From: Thauera sp. 2A1
Lineage (GTDB): Bacteria; Pseudomonadota; Gammaproteobacteria; Burkholderiales; Rhodocyclaceae
Direction: 5' to 3'
NCBI RefSeq assembly: GCF_009469595.2
Contig: NZ_SSXV01000001.1
Span: 62,001-126,000, forward strand
Length of the DNA: 64,000 nucleotides
Within the stretch, counting starts at the first letter, position 1. Each line of letters opens with the position of its first letter. The translations under genes were made by a program, and so were the position numbers. Below the pieces are notes generated by a model. That model was not told where the DNA came from, did no database searches, and saw nothing but the letters and a program-made list of their open reading frames with translations. Shown here piece by piece: positions 52,513-61,068 of the stretch.

Positions 52513-53736
52513 ATGATCTCCGCGTTCCTGATCCTGCTCCTCGTCTGGGTGTGCGCCTCGTTGATGTTGCTTCTTGGTTTCCATGGACGCACGATGCGCG
52601 CCCTGTGGCTGGAGCCGACCCTCGGCCTCCCGGTGGTCATCGTCGAAAGCGACGACTGGGGCGTTGGACCGCGAAGCGATGCCGAAATGCTCGCCAGGAT
52701 TGCAGCTACCCTGGCGGGAATTCGAGACGCCGTTGGCCGGGCACCGGTAATGACGCTTGGCCTCGTCGTCGGACATCCTGATGGACCTGCCATTCTGGCT
52801 TCCGGCCTTGCCCGGTATAGTCGGCGCTTGCTTGATGAACCTTCATTTGCGCCGATCGTCGCAACGATGCGGGCTGGGTGCGATGCCGGCGTGTTCGCGT
52901 TGCAGTGGCATGGGCTCGAGCACTGCTGGCCCGATTCGCTTGTTGCGCGCGCACGTCGCAGTGACGAACTCAAGCGTTGGCTTGCGGATCCGGAGGCGCG
53001 CAGCGAAGCCCTGCCGTCAGCGCTCCAAAGTCGCTGGCTGGATACATCCGAACTTCCGAGTCGGCCCTTGGAGCGCAGCGAGATCGACGGCGCTGTCGCC
53101 GAGGAGGCCGCCGTGCTGGCGCGCTTGTTCGGCCGAGTCCCCTCAGTGGCGGTGCCCAACACCTTTGTCTGGAACGACGATGTCGAACGTGCCTGGTGCA
53201 AGGCGGGCGTCACCTGCATCGTCACGCCCGGTCGGCGCTTCGAAGGTCGTGATGCGAGCGGTGCGCTCGCGCAATTCACGCGCACCCTCCGCAACGGGGA
53301 CAGCAGCGCCGGCGGCGCCGTCTACGTCGTCCGTGACGACTACTTCGAGCCGAACCGCGGCCATCGGGCGGAACAGGTCTGGCAGGCCGTTGCGAAGAAG
53401 CGCCTCCTTGGCCGCCCGGCCTTGTTTGAAACGCATCGCGAAAACTTCATTGCTGCGCCCGAGGCGGCCAGCGCTGCGTTGGCCGAGCTGGAGCGCGCGC
53501 TTCGCGGACTGATCGAGCGACACCCTGATCTACGCTTCATGTCGACCGCGGAACTCGCCGATCACCTCAGCGATCCGGCTTCGCCGATGCGGGAGCGGGT
53601 CGTAGGAGCCAGGCTGCAGGTTTTCCTCCGTCGCATCGCACTTGAGGCGAGCTGTGCCCGCCTTCTGAAGTACAGCGGCCTGGGACTGGCCTTGCGCCTC
53701 CTCCTGTGGGCTCCGCACTCCGGTATTCGCGTGTGA
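52513..53736 (+). CDS. Polysaccharide deacetylase-like protein of unknown reaction
   Basis: A 407-residue protein with one N-terminal helix (ISAFLILLLVWVCASLMLLL), probably a membrane anchor. VVIVESDDWGVGPRSD and LQWHGLEHCWPD resemble the acidic motif and HxxxH-type metal ligands of NodB-like enzymes. The rest is divergent. Its placement beside an asparagine-synthase-like gene and GT4 suggests action on the polymer. The start at 52513 is chosen over an ATG at 52411, which lies in the divergent promoter. Not assigned to a named family. Confidence 0.65.
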   Translation: MISAFLILLLVWVCASLMLLLGFHGRTMRALWLEPTLGLPVVIVESDDWGVGPRSDAEMLARIAATLAGIRDAVGRAPVMTLGLVVGHPDGPAILASGLARYSRRLLDEPSFAPIVATMRAGCDAGVFALQWHGLEHCWPDSLVARARRSDELKRWLADPEARSEALPSALQSRWLDTSELPSRPLERSEIDGAVAEEAAVLARLFGRVPSVAVPNTFVWNDDVERAWCKAGVTCIVTPGRRFEGRDASGALAQFTRTLRNGDSSAGGAVYVVRDDYFEPNRGHRAEQVWQAVAKKRLLGRPALFETHRENFIAAPEAASAALAELERALRGLIERHPDLRFMSTAELADHLSDPASPMRERVVGARLQVFLRRIALEASCARLLKYSGLGLALRLLLWAPHSGIRV

Positions 53737-53800
53737 CACAAGCCCGCATCCACACAGGGGCCGGGTGTTAGGATCGCCGGCGGAAAAAGGGAATCGCGCA

Positions 53801-54946
53801 ATGCACAATCGTTATCTGGTCCTCACCGAGCTGTTCCTGCCCACCAAGGGCGGCACGGCTGTCTGGTTCGATGAGGTTTATCGTCGCCTCGGCGGCAAGG
53901 AGATTCACATCGTCACCGCGGACGTGCCGGGTGCGCATGAATACGATGTGGGCCATCCCAACAATGTGCATCGGCTGAACCTGAAGCGTGTGCCCTGGCT
54001 GCGGCCGGAGTCGCTGGCCATGTACCTGAAGTTTTTTGGCAAATCCCTATGGCTCGCGCTCACCAATCGCTTCGATGCGATTCATGCCGGCCGCGCGCTT
54101 CCCGAGGGCCTGGTTGCCTGGCTCGTCGCGCGCCTCACCGGCCGCCCGGTGGTCATCTATGCGCATGGCGAGGAACTCACCGGCTGGGGCAAGGGCAACA
54201 AATACAAGGCGATGTGCTTTGCGCTGCGGCATGCGGACAGGGTCATCGCCAACAGCGACTTCACCCGCGACACCCTTGTGGGAATGGGCGTGAAACCGGA
54301 GCGCATCGATCTCATTCATCCGGGGGTGGACATCGAGCGTTTCCGCCCCGGCCTGCCGTTCCAGGATTTGCGCGACAGTCTTGGCCTCGGCTCCAGCGCA
54401 AAGCTGATCCTCTCGGTCGGGCGGCTGAGTCGTCGCAAGGGTTTTGACACCGTTATCCGTTCCCTGCCCAGCCTCGTGAATTCCGGGCTGGACGCACACT
54501 ATGCGATCATCGGTATCGGTGAGGACGAGGCGTATCTCGACACCCTGGCCAGCGAGGTCGGCGTTGCCGAGCGGGTTCACCGCCTAGGGCATGTTCCGAT
54601 GCAGGATCTGCCGCGCTGGTACAACGCTTGCGATGTGTTCGTACTGGCCAACCGTGAGATCGGAGGAGACACCGAAGGGTTCGGCATCGTCTTCCTGGAG
54701 GCGGCTGCATGCGGCAAGGCGGCAATTGCTGGGCAGGCAGGTGGGACCGGCTCTGCCGTGCTCGACGGTCAGACCGGGCTTCGGATCGACGGTGAATCGG
54801 TCGCCGCGCTCGCGACAGCGCTCTGGGGAATCCTGGGCGACGCGCAGCAATGTGCCGCAATGGGGCAGGCCGGGCTCACGCGCGTGCGCGAATCGCTCAA
54901 CTGGCAGGCAGTCGCCGTTAAGACTCGCACCTGTCTGCAGGGCTGA
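53801..54946 (+). CDS. Glycosyltransferase family 4 protein
   Basis: A 381-residue GT-B enzyme (PimB/WcaL-like). It opens YLVLTELFLPTKGGTAVWFD and has HGEELTGWGKGNKY, SVGRLSRRKGFDTVIRSL and the donor-site EIGGDTEGFGIVFLEAAACG. Unlike the locus-specific transferases it is of a widespread type. The ATG at 53801 follows AAAAAGGGAA. MBOAT starts 3 bp after its stop. Confidence 0.92.
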   Translation: MHNRYLVLTELFLPTKGGTAVWFDEVYRRLGGKEIHIVTADVPGAHEYDVGHPNNVHRLNLKRVPWLRPESLAMYLKFFGKSLWLALTNRFDAIHAGRALPEGLVAWLVARLTGRPVVIYAHGEELTGWGKGNKYKAMCFALRHADRVIANSDFTRDTLVGMGVKPERIDLIHPGVDIERFRPGLPFQDLRDSLGLGSSAKLILSVGRLSRRKGFDTVIRSLPSLVNSGLDAHYAIIGIGEDEAYLDTLASEVGVAERVHRLGHVPMQDLPRWYNACDVFVLANREIGGDTEGFGIVFLEAAACGKAAIAGQAGGTGSAVLDGQTGLRIDGESVAALATALWGILGDAQQCAAMGQAGLTRVRESLNWQAVAVKTRTCLQG

Positions 54947-54949
54947 TCC

Positions 54950-56509
54950 ATGCTTTTCAACTCCCCAGAGTTCATCTATCTGTACCTCCCTGTGGTGCTG
55001 GTGGGGTTCTTTCTGCTTGCGCGCACTAGCAATCGCATTGCTGCAGTCTGGCTGACTGCGGCATCGTGCTTTTTCTATGGGTGGTGGAACCCCGCCTACC
55101 TTGCGCTCCTCGGCGCGTCCATCGTCTTCAACTACTGCATGGGCCTGGTTCTGGCGCGTGAATCGGCGCGGACGGAAGGTCGTCGACGACGCATGCTTCT
55201 CGTGGCCGGCGTAGCGATCAATCTCGTCCTGCTCGGTTACTTCAAGTACTTCAACTTCTTCATGGAGAGCGCCCGTGTTGTGCTGGACGGGCAATGGCAT
55301 TTGGAAGCGATCGTTCTACCGCTCGGGATTTCGTTCTTCACTTTCACCCAGATCGCATTTCTGGTCGATGCCTGGCGGGGCGAGGCACGAGAGTTCAACT
55401 TCGTTCATTACGCATTGTTCGTGACGTATTTTCCGCACCTGATTGCTGGCCCAGTGCTGCATCATCGGGAAATGATGCCGCAGTTCGGGCGCGCCGAAAC
55501 CTACCGGCTCGATTGGCAGAACATCGGCGTCGGCCTCGCCATCTTCGCCTTTGGCATCTTTAAGAAGGTGGTCATGGCCGACGGCATCGCGCCACACGCC
55601 AATGCCGTCTTCCATGCGGCTGAAGCCGGTCAGCGTTTGACGCTTCTCGATGCCTGGGGCGGAGCACTCGCCTATACTTTTCAGCTCTACTTCGACTTTT
55701 CCGGCTATTCGGACATGGCGATCGGCCTGTCAAGAATGTTCGGGGTGAGTCTTCCGCTGAATTTCAACTCGCCTTACAAGGCGCTCAGCATTTCGGATTT
55801 CTGGCGGCGCTGGCACATGACCTTGTCGCGTTTCCTGCGCGACTACCTCTATATCACTCTCGGCGGCAACCGCCATGGCCCGGTGCGGCGCTACGTCAAT
55901 CTGTTGCTGACCATGGTGCTGGGCGGCCTCTGGCACGGCGCCGGGTGGACCTTCGTCGTCTGGGGGGCTTTGCATGGCGCCTATCTGATCGTCAATCACG
56001 CGTGGCGCAAACTGATTGAAACGGCCGGACTGCGACTGGAGGGACGGCTGGTACATGCAGTTTCCTGGCTGATCACCTTCTTGGCCGTTGTCATCGCGTG
56101 GGTATTCTTCCGTGCGAACTCGATCGACACGGCGGTGAATTTCCTGGGTGCAATGAGCGGTGCCAATGGCTTGGTCGTACCCCCGGACTGGCTCAATGCC
56201 CTGCACTGGCGGGCGGCCGCAGTGCTTGCCAATATTGGGGCACGTAGCGGCCATTTGGCAGGGCAGCTTGCTGATAGTGCCGCCTGGGCTTCAATGGCGA
56301 TCTTGCTCCTTGTCGCACTTGCCGCGCCTAACACCCAGCAGATCATGGGCAAGTTCCGGCCGGCGCTGGACCACGCACGGGGGGCTGTGGCGCCAGTGTG
56401 CCTTACCTTCAGACTGAACGCTTCCTGGCTTGTCGTTACAGTATTCCTTCTGTCCGCGGCGCTCACTCGCGGCGAGGCAATCTCCGAATTCCTTTACTTC
56501 CAGTTCTGA
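54950..56509 (+). CDS. MBOAT-family O-acyltransferase (AlgI-like)
   Basis: A 519-residue polytopic membrane protein. It opens MLFNSPEFIYLYLPVVLVGF and has the AlgI signature SIVFNYCMG, FFTFTQIAFLVDAWRGE and QLYFDFSGYSDMAIGLSRMFG. Catalytic His lies in LWHGAGWTFVVWGALHGAYL. It moves acyl groups, normally acetyl, across the membrane to a periplasmic partner for O-acetylation of the polymer. The stop overlaps the AlgJ-like gene start. Confidence 0.94.
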   Translation: MLFNSPEFIYLYLPVVLVGFFLLARTSNRIAAVWLTAASCFFYGWWNPAYLALLGASIVFNYCMGLVLARESARTEGRRRRMLLVAGVAINLVLLGYFKYFNFFMESARVVLDGQWHLEAIVLPLGISFFTFTQIAFLVDAWRGEAREFNFVHYALFVTYFPHLIAGPVLHHREMMPQFGRAETYRLDWQNIGVGLAIFAFGIFKKVVMADGIAPHANAVFHAAEAGQRLTLLDAWGGALAYTFQLYFDFSGYSDMAIGLSRMFGVSLPLNFNSPYKALSISDFWRRWHMTLSRFLRDYLYITLGGNRHGPVRRYVNLLLTMVLGGLWHGAGWTFVVWGALHGAYLIVNHAWRKLIETAGLRLEGRLVHAVSWLITFLAVVIAWVFFRANSIDTAVNFLGAMSGANGLVVPPDWLNALHWRAAAVLANIGARSGHLAGQLADSAAWASMAILLLVALAAPNTQQIMGKFRPALDHARGAVAPVCLTFRLNASWLVVTVFLLSAALTRGEAISEFLYFQF

Positions 56510-57618
56510 TGCAGGCGCGCTCCTTCTCGATTTTCGCCGTCGCTTCCACGCTGTTGCTTGTGGCTGGAGCATGGCTGCTCGCGTGGTGGCTCGAGCCGCT
56601 TTATGGGGATCTGACACGTTTAGGCGGCTACCCGGAAAGGGATTTCGGATGGAATCAAGTGATTGATGAGTTCGATCCCCCGATTACCTCGTTTGGCGAA
56701 TGGACTCGTCCAGTTGATATCCTTGTCATTGGCGATTCGTTTGCAAATCTGCGGCCGCAGCAGCAGTGGCAGAACCTGCTGGCAGTGAGGACGGGGTGGC
56801 GGATACATACGCTGGACGTGCATCACGTGGACGTCGATCAGCTCGTCCGTTCGCCCATCTATGTGGCCAATCCGCCCAAGGTCGTCATCTGGAACGTCGT
56901 CGAACGCGATCTCGTGGACGAATTCAAGCGAGAGCCGACTGAATGCCCTAAGGCTGTCATTACCCCGCCTGTCGGGCTTGTGACGCCTGCGCCGTTGTCA
57001 TCCCGGTCTGTCGCGATAATGCGGCCTCGATCCTGGTCGAGCGTCAATCCCGGCTTCGTGCGGACGTGGATTTATCACCAGGTCTGGCGCTTTGCCTCGG
57101 GGGCGGATAGCGGGGGAACCCTGAGGCTGCAACTTGCGAGCAAGGATCTTCTTTCATCACGTATCAGTGACCAGCTCCTGGTCTATGAGAACGATCAACG
57201 CAAGGGTGCTTGGAAGCCGGCGGACCTGGAGAGAGTGCGCTGTGCCTTGGCCGCGCTCGCCCTGAAGTTTCAGGCAAACGGCCTCACGGCATTCGTGACC
57301 GCACTCGCGCCTGACAAGTCGAGCGCTTATCGTCCGTGGCTGCGGGAGCCGGAGAAAATCGCCGAGAGCCGGCTGCCTGACCTGCTGGAGCGCTTCCCCG
57401 TGCCCGATGCTCGCCTCGATGCGGCAGTGCGGAAATCCGTCTCAGTTGGGATCAGGGACGTATACATGCCCGATGACACGCATTGGGGCGGTGCTGGCCA
57501 GGCGCTGGCAGCCGAAGCCATCATGGAATTATTGGTCAGGCTACGTACAATCGTCGCCGACGGTGAACGCCTCTCTGGCGTCCAGGGCATACCCGTCGGA
57601 GCCGCTGCGCGCAAATGA
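56509..57618 (+). CDS. AlgJ/AlgX-like SGNH acetyltransferase partner
   Basis: A 369-residue protein with one N-terminal membrane helix. The SGNH-like core has LVIGDSFANL (GDS motif, nucleophile Ser) and MPDDTHWGGAGQAL (D-x-x-H catalytic pair). These match AlgJ/AlgX, which accept the acyl group from an MBOAT protein and put it on the sugar. TGATG overlap with MBOAT confirms a functional pair. Confidence 0.85.
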   Translation: MQARSFSIFAVASTLLLVAGAWLLAWWLEPLYGDLTRLGGYPERDFGWNQVIDEFDPPITSFGEWTRPVDILVIGDSFANLRPQQQWQNLLAVRTGWRIHTLDVHHVDVDQLVRSPIYVANPPKVVIWNVVERDLVDEFKREPTECPKAVITPPVGLVTPAPLSSRSVAIMRPRSWSSVNPGFVRTWIYHQVWRFASGADSGGTLRLQLASKDLLSSRISDQLLVYENDQRKGAWKPADLERVRCALAALALKFQANGLTAFVTALAPDKSSAYRPWLREPEKIAESRLPDLLERFPVPDARLDAAVRKSVSVGIRDVYMPDDTHWGGAGQALAAEAIMELLVRLRTIVADGERLSGVQGIPVGAAARK

Positions 57619-57634
57619 ATCGACAGGAGCGATC

Positions 57635-58429
57635 ATGAGAATTGGCATCTTCAGGAATCTGGCCGTGCTCGCAGCCGCCGGCTTGTCCGCACAGGCTTAC
57701 GGTGGTACCGAGGCGGATTACCAAGCGTTGCGCTCGTGGTGTGTGCAGCGCAGTGCCCATGAGAACGATACTGCCTGGCAGGCCGCAAATAGCCCTTTGA
57801 AGTATTTCCACTTCCATCACTACTGCTTTGCGATGAAGGTGGAGAACAAATTGATCGCCCCGCGTGATGCGGCAGAGCGCAAGCGAGTCGTCGATGAAAT
57901 CGTCGGTCAGATTTCGTATGTTGTTAGTCATGTGCAGCCGGACCATTTTCTACTGCCCGAGGCCTACGCCTTGCGCGGCCGCGCGCTTTATGTGGGCAAG
58001 CGAAATGTAGAGGCGGAATCGGACCTCTTGCGCGCCCTTCAACTGGATCCGAGGCATACACGGGCAGCAGCTCAACTGGCCACGTTGTACATGAATACGA
58101 ATCGTCGCTCCGATGCTGCCAACGTGGTGCGGGCTACCCTCGAGCTAATGCCTGGCGACTATCGCCTGAGGCCACTGGCTAAGGAGCTGAAAATCGAGCT
58201 GCCGCCCGAACGGCCGCCGCAAGCAGTGGAAAAAGCGCCGATAGCTCCGCCCAGTGAGGCCGCAGACAACAAGGCGCCCAGCATCGTGGTGCCGCCATCC
58301 GATTCTCCTGAACCGGTGGGACCGGCGGAAGCAGGTGTCGAGACAGCCGTTACCGGTTGCCGCTTTTGTCCGCCGGAAGAGATTCAGAGCAAGTGGCGGG
58401 AATCCTTCCGCGAAAAAAACAAGCAGTGA
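57635..58429 (+). CDS. Exported TPR-type protein of the polysaccharide locus
   Basis: A 264-residue protein with a signal peptide ending SAQAYGG. The middle has tetratricopeptide-like helices (EAYALRGRALYVGKRNVEAE, RALQLDPRHTRAAAQLATLY). The C-terminal third is Pro/Glu/Ala-rich and ends CRFCPPEEIQSKWRE with two Cys. It may scaffold periplasmic polymer machinery as AlgK does near AlgX/AlgJ, though it lacks a lipobox. It starts 16 bp after the AlgJ-like gene. Confidence 0.75.
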   Translation: MRIGIFRNLAVLAAAGLSAQAYGGTEADYQALRSWCVQRSAHENDTAWQAANSPLKYFHFHHYCFAMKVENKLIAPRDAAERKRVVDEIVGQISYVVSHVQPDHFLLPEAYALRGRALYVGKRNVEAESDLLRALQLDPRHTRAAAQLATLYMNTNRRSDAANVVRATLELMPGDYRLRPLAKELKIELPPERPPQAVEKAPIAPPSEAADNKAPSIVVPPSDSPEPVGPAEAGVETAVTGCRFCPPEEIQSKWRESFREKNKQ

Positions 58430-58446
58430 TTTGAAAAGGTGTCACC

Positions 58447-59367
58447 TTGTCCGTTCGATTGTCTATCGTCGTTCCTGTATACCGCTCACAAGCCACCTTA
58501 CCAGAGCTGCACAGACGGCTCGTTGCCGCGCTTGAGCCCGTCGAGCCGTCATTCGAGATCATCCTTGTCGAGGACTGTGGCGGCGACGATTCATGGCGCA
58601 TCATCAATGAAATTGCGGCACGTGACCCACGGGTTCGCGGGATACAGCTCAGCCGCAATTTTGGCCAACATGCTGCGACGATTTGCGGGTTTTCGCAGGC
58701 GCGGGGCGACTGGATCGCCACCCTGGACGATGATCTTGAGCAGGCGCCTGAGTCATTGCCCCATCTCTATCGCAAGGTACTTGAAGGGCACGACCTGGTG
58801 TATGGCGTCTATCCGCAGCGCAGCCACAAGGCTTGGCGCAACATCACCTCGGCGACGGCGCGCTGGCTTTTCCGCAAGGCTATTCCTTCACTGAACTATG
58901 AGTACACCAGCTTCCGGGTAATTCGGGGGGATCTAGCGCGCGAGCTGCAGCGCTTTGATTCGCCTTTTCCCTTTGTGGATGGCTACCTTTCGTGGCTCAC
59001 GAATCGCTGTGCGTCGGTTGAGGTTCCGCACGGCGTGCGTGCAAACGGCAGCAGTAACTACACGCTGAAAAAGTTGGTCACGCACACGGTCAACATCTTC
59101 GTTACGTTTTCCGACCTGCCGTTGCGCATGGCGTCCTGGCTTGGGTTGCTGACTTTCATGCTGGGCATGGGATGGCTCGCTGTCATCCTGTTGAGGTACA
59201 TCCTTGGCGGCATCTCCGTATCGGGTTTTGCTTCAATCATGGCGGGCATCCTGCTTTTTGGCGGCGTGCAATTGCTCGTGCTGGGCGTCTTCGGGGAATA
59301 CCTTGGGCGGATGAATTTCAAGAGTTCCCGGAAGCCACTTTTCCTTATTGGACGCACCACCGGTTGA
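58447..59367 (+). CDS. GT2 glycosyltransferase, ArnC/dolichyl-phosphate mannosyltransferase-like
   Basis: A 306-residue enzyme. The GT-A domain has LSIVVPVYRSQATLPEL, EDCGGDDSW and the DDDLEQAPE metal motif; two helices follow at the C-terminus (WLGLLTFMLGMGWLAVILL, ILLFGGVQLLVLGVFGEYLG). It probably charges undecaprenyl phosphate with a sugar. Starts with TTG after AAAAGGTG. A GtrA-like membrane protein and a GT39-like protein follow, a common trio for lipid-linked sugar side-chain transfer. Confidence 0.9.
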   Translation: MSVRLSIVVPVYRSQATLPELHRRLVAALEPVEPSFEIILVEDCGGDDSWRIINEIAARDPRVRGIQLSRNFGQHAATICGFSQARGDWIATLDDDLEQAPESLPHLYRKVLEGHDLVYGVYPQRSHKAWRNITSATARWLFRKAIPSLNYEYTSFRVIRGDLARELQRFDSPFPFVDGYLSWLTNRCASVEVPHGVRANGSSNYTLKKLVTHTVNIFVTFSDLPLRMASWLGLLTFMLGMGWLAVILLRYILGGISVSGFASIMAGILLFGGVQLLVLGVFGEYLGRMNFKSSRKPLFLIGRTTG

Positions 59368-59387
59368 TTTACCTGGATGCCAGTCAG

Positions 59388-59954
59388 ATGCGTTTGTTGA
59401 TTTATGGGTCGAGAGAGTTCGCGTTAACCGTCGCCGACCTCGTCAGGCATTGTGGCCATGAAGTCGCGGGCATGGTCGACGATTTCAGTTCAGGGGAGGG
59501 GATCGTAGGCAATCTTGATTCCGCTGCGAAGAACTTTCCTCCTGCCGAATACGGATTTGCCGTTGCTATCGGCTATTCGAATATTCCCGCGCGCTGGAAG
59601 GCGTGGGAACGGATCCGCGCCGCTGGCTACAGGGCCCCGACGCTGGTTCATCCGCGCGCTTATGTGGCGGACAACGCGGTGGTTGGAGAGGGCTGCATGG
59701 TCATGGCCGGCGCCGTTGTCGACGTGCGCGCGCAGCTTGGAGAACTTGTCGTCGTCTGGCCCGGGGCGTGCATCAATCATGACGCCACAGTGGGGAAGAA
59801 CACCTTCGTTTCGCCGAATGCAACGCTGTGCGGTTCTGTGGTTATCGGGCCCGATACTTTCATCGGTGCGGCGTCCTCGATTGCAGACCATTCACATGTG
59901 CCGCCTTCCAGTTTCATAAAAATGAACTCCGTTTTCAAGGATAACCGGCAATGA
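59388..59954 (+). CDS. NeuD-family sugar O/N-acyltransferase
   Basis: A 188-residue protein. The N-terminal part has a small nucleotide-like beta-alpha domain (LLIYGSREFALTVADLVRHC). The C-terminal left-handed beta-helix has hexapeptide repeats (AYVADNAVVGEGCMVMAGAVV, INHDATVGKNTFVSPNA) with the family's catalytic His in NHDA. Family members acetylate amino sugars such as bacillosamine precursors. It overlaps WbqC by ATGA; base composition is visibly AT-richer than the core locus. Confidence 0.87.
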   Translation: MRLLIYGSREFALTVADLVRHCGHEVAGMVDDFSSGEGIVGNLDSAAKNFPPAEYGFAVAIGYSNIPARWKAWERIRAAGYRAPTLVHPRAYVADNAVVGEGCMVMAGAVVDVRAQLGELVVVWPGACINHDATVGKNTFVSPNATLCGSVVIGPDTFIGAASSIADHSHVPPSSFIKMNSVFKDNRQ

Positions 59955-60658
59955 AGTCAGTCGTGGTGCTCCAGTCGAATTATGTCCCCTGGAAGGGGTA
60001 CTTTGATCTTATCCACGATGCCGACCAGTTCGTCTTTTACGACGACCTGCAGTACACAAAGAGAGATTGGCGCAGTCGAAACAAGATCAAGGCGGCGGGA
60101 GGCTCCGAGTGGATCACGATTCCGGCTGGATCCGACACTAACCGGCTGATTTGCGAAGTTGAGCTCAAGGATGCTACGTGGCAGCAGAAGCATTGGAAGA
60201 CGGTGGCGCAGAACTACCGGAGTTGTCCGCATTTTGAGCGGTATCGGCATTTCTTCGAGGACTTCTATCTTGCTAGGCCCTGGTCGAACCTTTCGGAGAT
60301 GAATCAATATTTGATTCGGAGTATTTCCGAGGAGTTTCTTGGCATCCGGACCGAGTTCCGGGATTCGCGCGAATTCAGTTTGTCCGGACAGAAGCAGGAA
60401 CGGCTGCTTGAAGCCGTGATCAAGGCAGGTGCAGAGCGTTACATTTCGGGTCCGGCGGCGAAGAGCTATATTCAGCCGGAAAGATTTTCGGAGGCCGGAA
60501 TCGATCTCGTCTGGAAGGATTACAGCGGCTACCCGGAATATCCGCAGCGCTTTCCGCCGTTTGAGCACGGTGTTTCCATCCTGGACCTTCTGTTCAATGT
60601 GGGTCCGGACGCTCCGTGGTACATCTGGGGGTGGCGGGAAGGGCCATTGGCCGCATGA
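59951..60658 (+). CDS. wbqC: WbqC-family protein
   Basis: A 235-residue protein matching the WbqC family: VVLQSNYVPWKGYFDLIHDAD, YDDLQYTKRDWRSRNKIK and SEFLGI-like segments. The family occurs in O-antigen and polysaccharide clusters; a role as amino-sugar modification enzyme has been suggested but is not established. It overlaps NeuD and GtrA genes by 4 bp each and shares their lower GC. Confidence 0.87.
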   Translation: MKSVVVLQSNYVPWKGYFDLIHDADQFVFYDDLQYTKRDWRSRNKIKAAGGSEWITIPAGSDTNRLICEVELKDATWQQKHWKTVAQNYRSCPHFERYRHFFEDFYLARPWSNLSEMNQYLIRSISEEFLGIRTEFRDSREFSLSGQKQERLLEAVIKAGAERYISGPAAKSYIQPERFSEAGIDLVWKDYSGYPEYPQRFPPFEHGVSILDLLFNVGPDAPWYIWGWREGPLAA

Positions 60659-61068
60659 AGACGACGATCGGGCAGTTGATCCGCTATGGGATCGTCGGTG
60701 TTGCGTCGAACGCTGTGGGCTACCTGCTCTACCTCGGGATCACCGCGGCAGGCATGGAACACAAACTGGCGATGACCTTGCTCTATGGGGTCGGTGTCGC
60801 GCAGACTTTCGTGTTCAACAAGCGTTGGTCTTTCGGCCACGGCGGAGCACATGGCCCTGCGTTCGTACGCTACTGCCTTGCGTACGCGATCGGATATTTT
60901 GTCAATCTTGCCGCGCTTTTTGTGCTGGTGGACCGACTCGGTTATCCGCACCAGATCGTGCAGGGGGCAATGATCCTGATTCTGGCTGTAATGCTTTTTC
61001 TGCTTCAGAAGTTTTGGGTTTTTCGGTCGATTTCTCCATTGCCGGCACAGAGCGGGCCAAGTCTATGA
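60655..61068 (+). CDS. GtrA-family membrane protein
   Basis: A 137-residue protein with four helices (IGQLIRYGIVGVASNAVGYLLY, AMTLLYGVGVAQTFVFNKRWSF, YCLAYAIGYFVNLAALFVLV, LILAVMLFLLQKFWVF), the standard GtrA layout including the FNKRWSF motif. GtrA proteins are thought to flip undecaprenyl-phosphate-linked sugars. It sits between an ArnC-like GT2 and a GT39-like protein. It overlaps the aminotransferase by ATGA. Confidence 0.92.
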   Translation: MKTTIGQLIRYGIVGVASNAVGYLLYLGITAAGMEHKLAMTLLYGVGVAQTFVFNKRWSFGHGGAHGPAFVRYCLAYAIGYFVNLAALFVLVDRLGYPHQIVQGAMILILAVMLFLLQKFWVFRSISPLPAQSGPSL

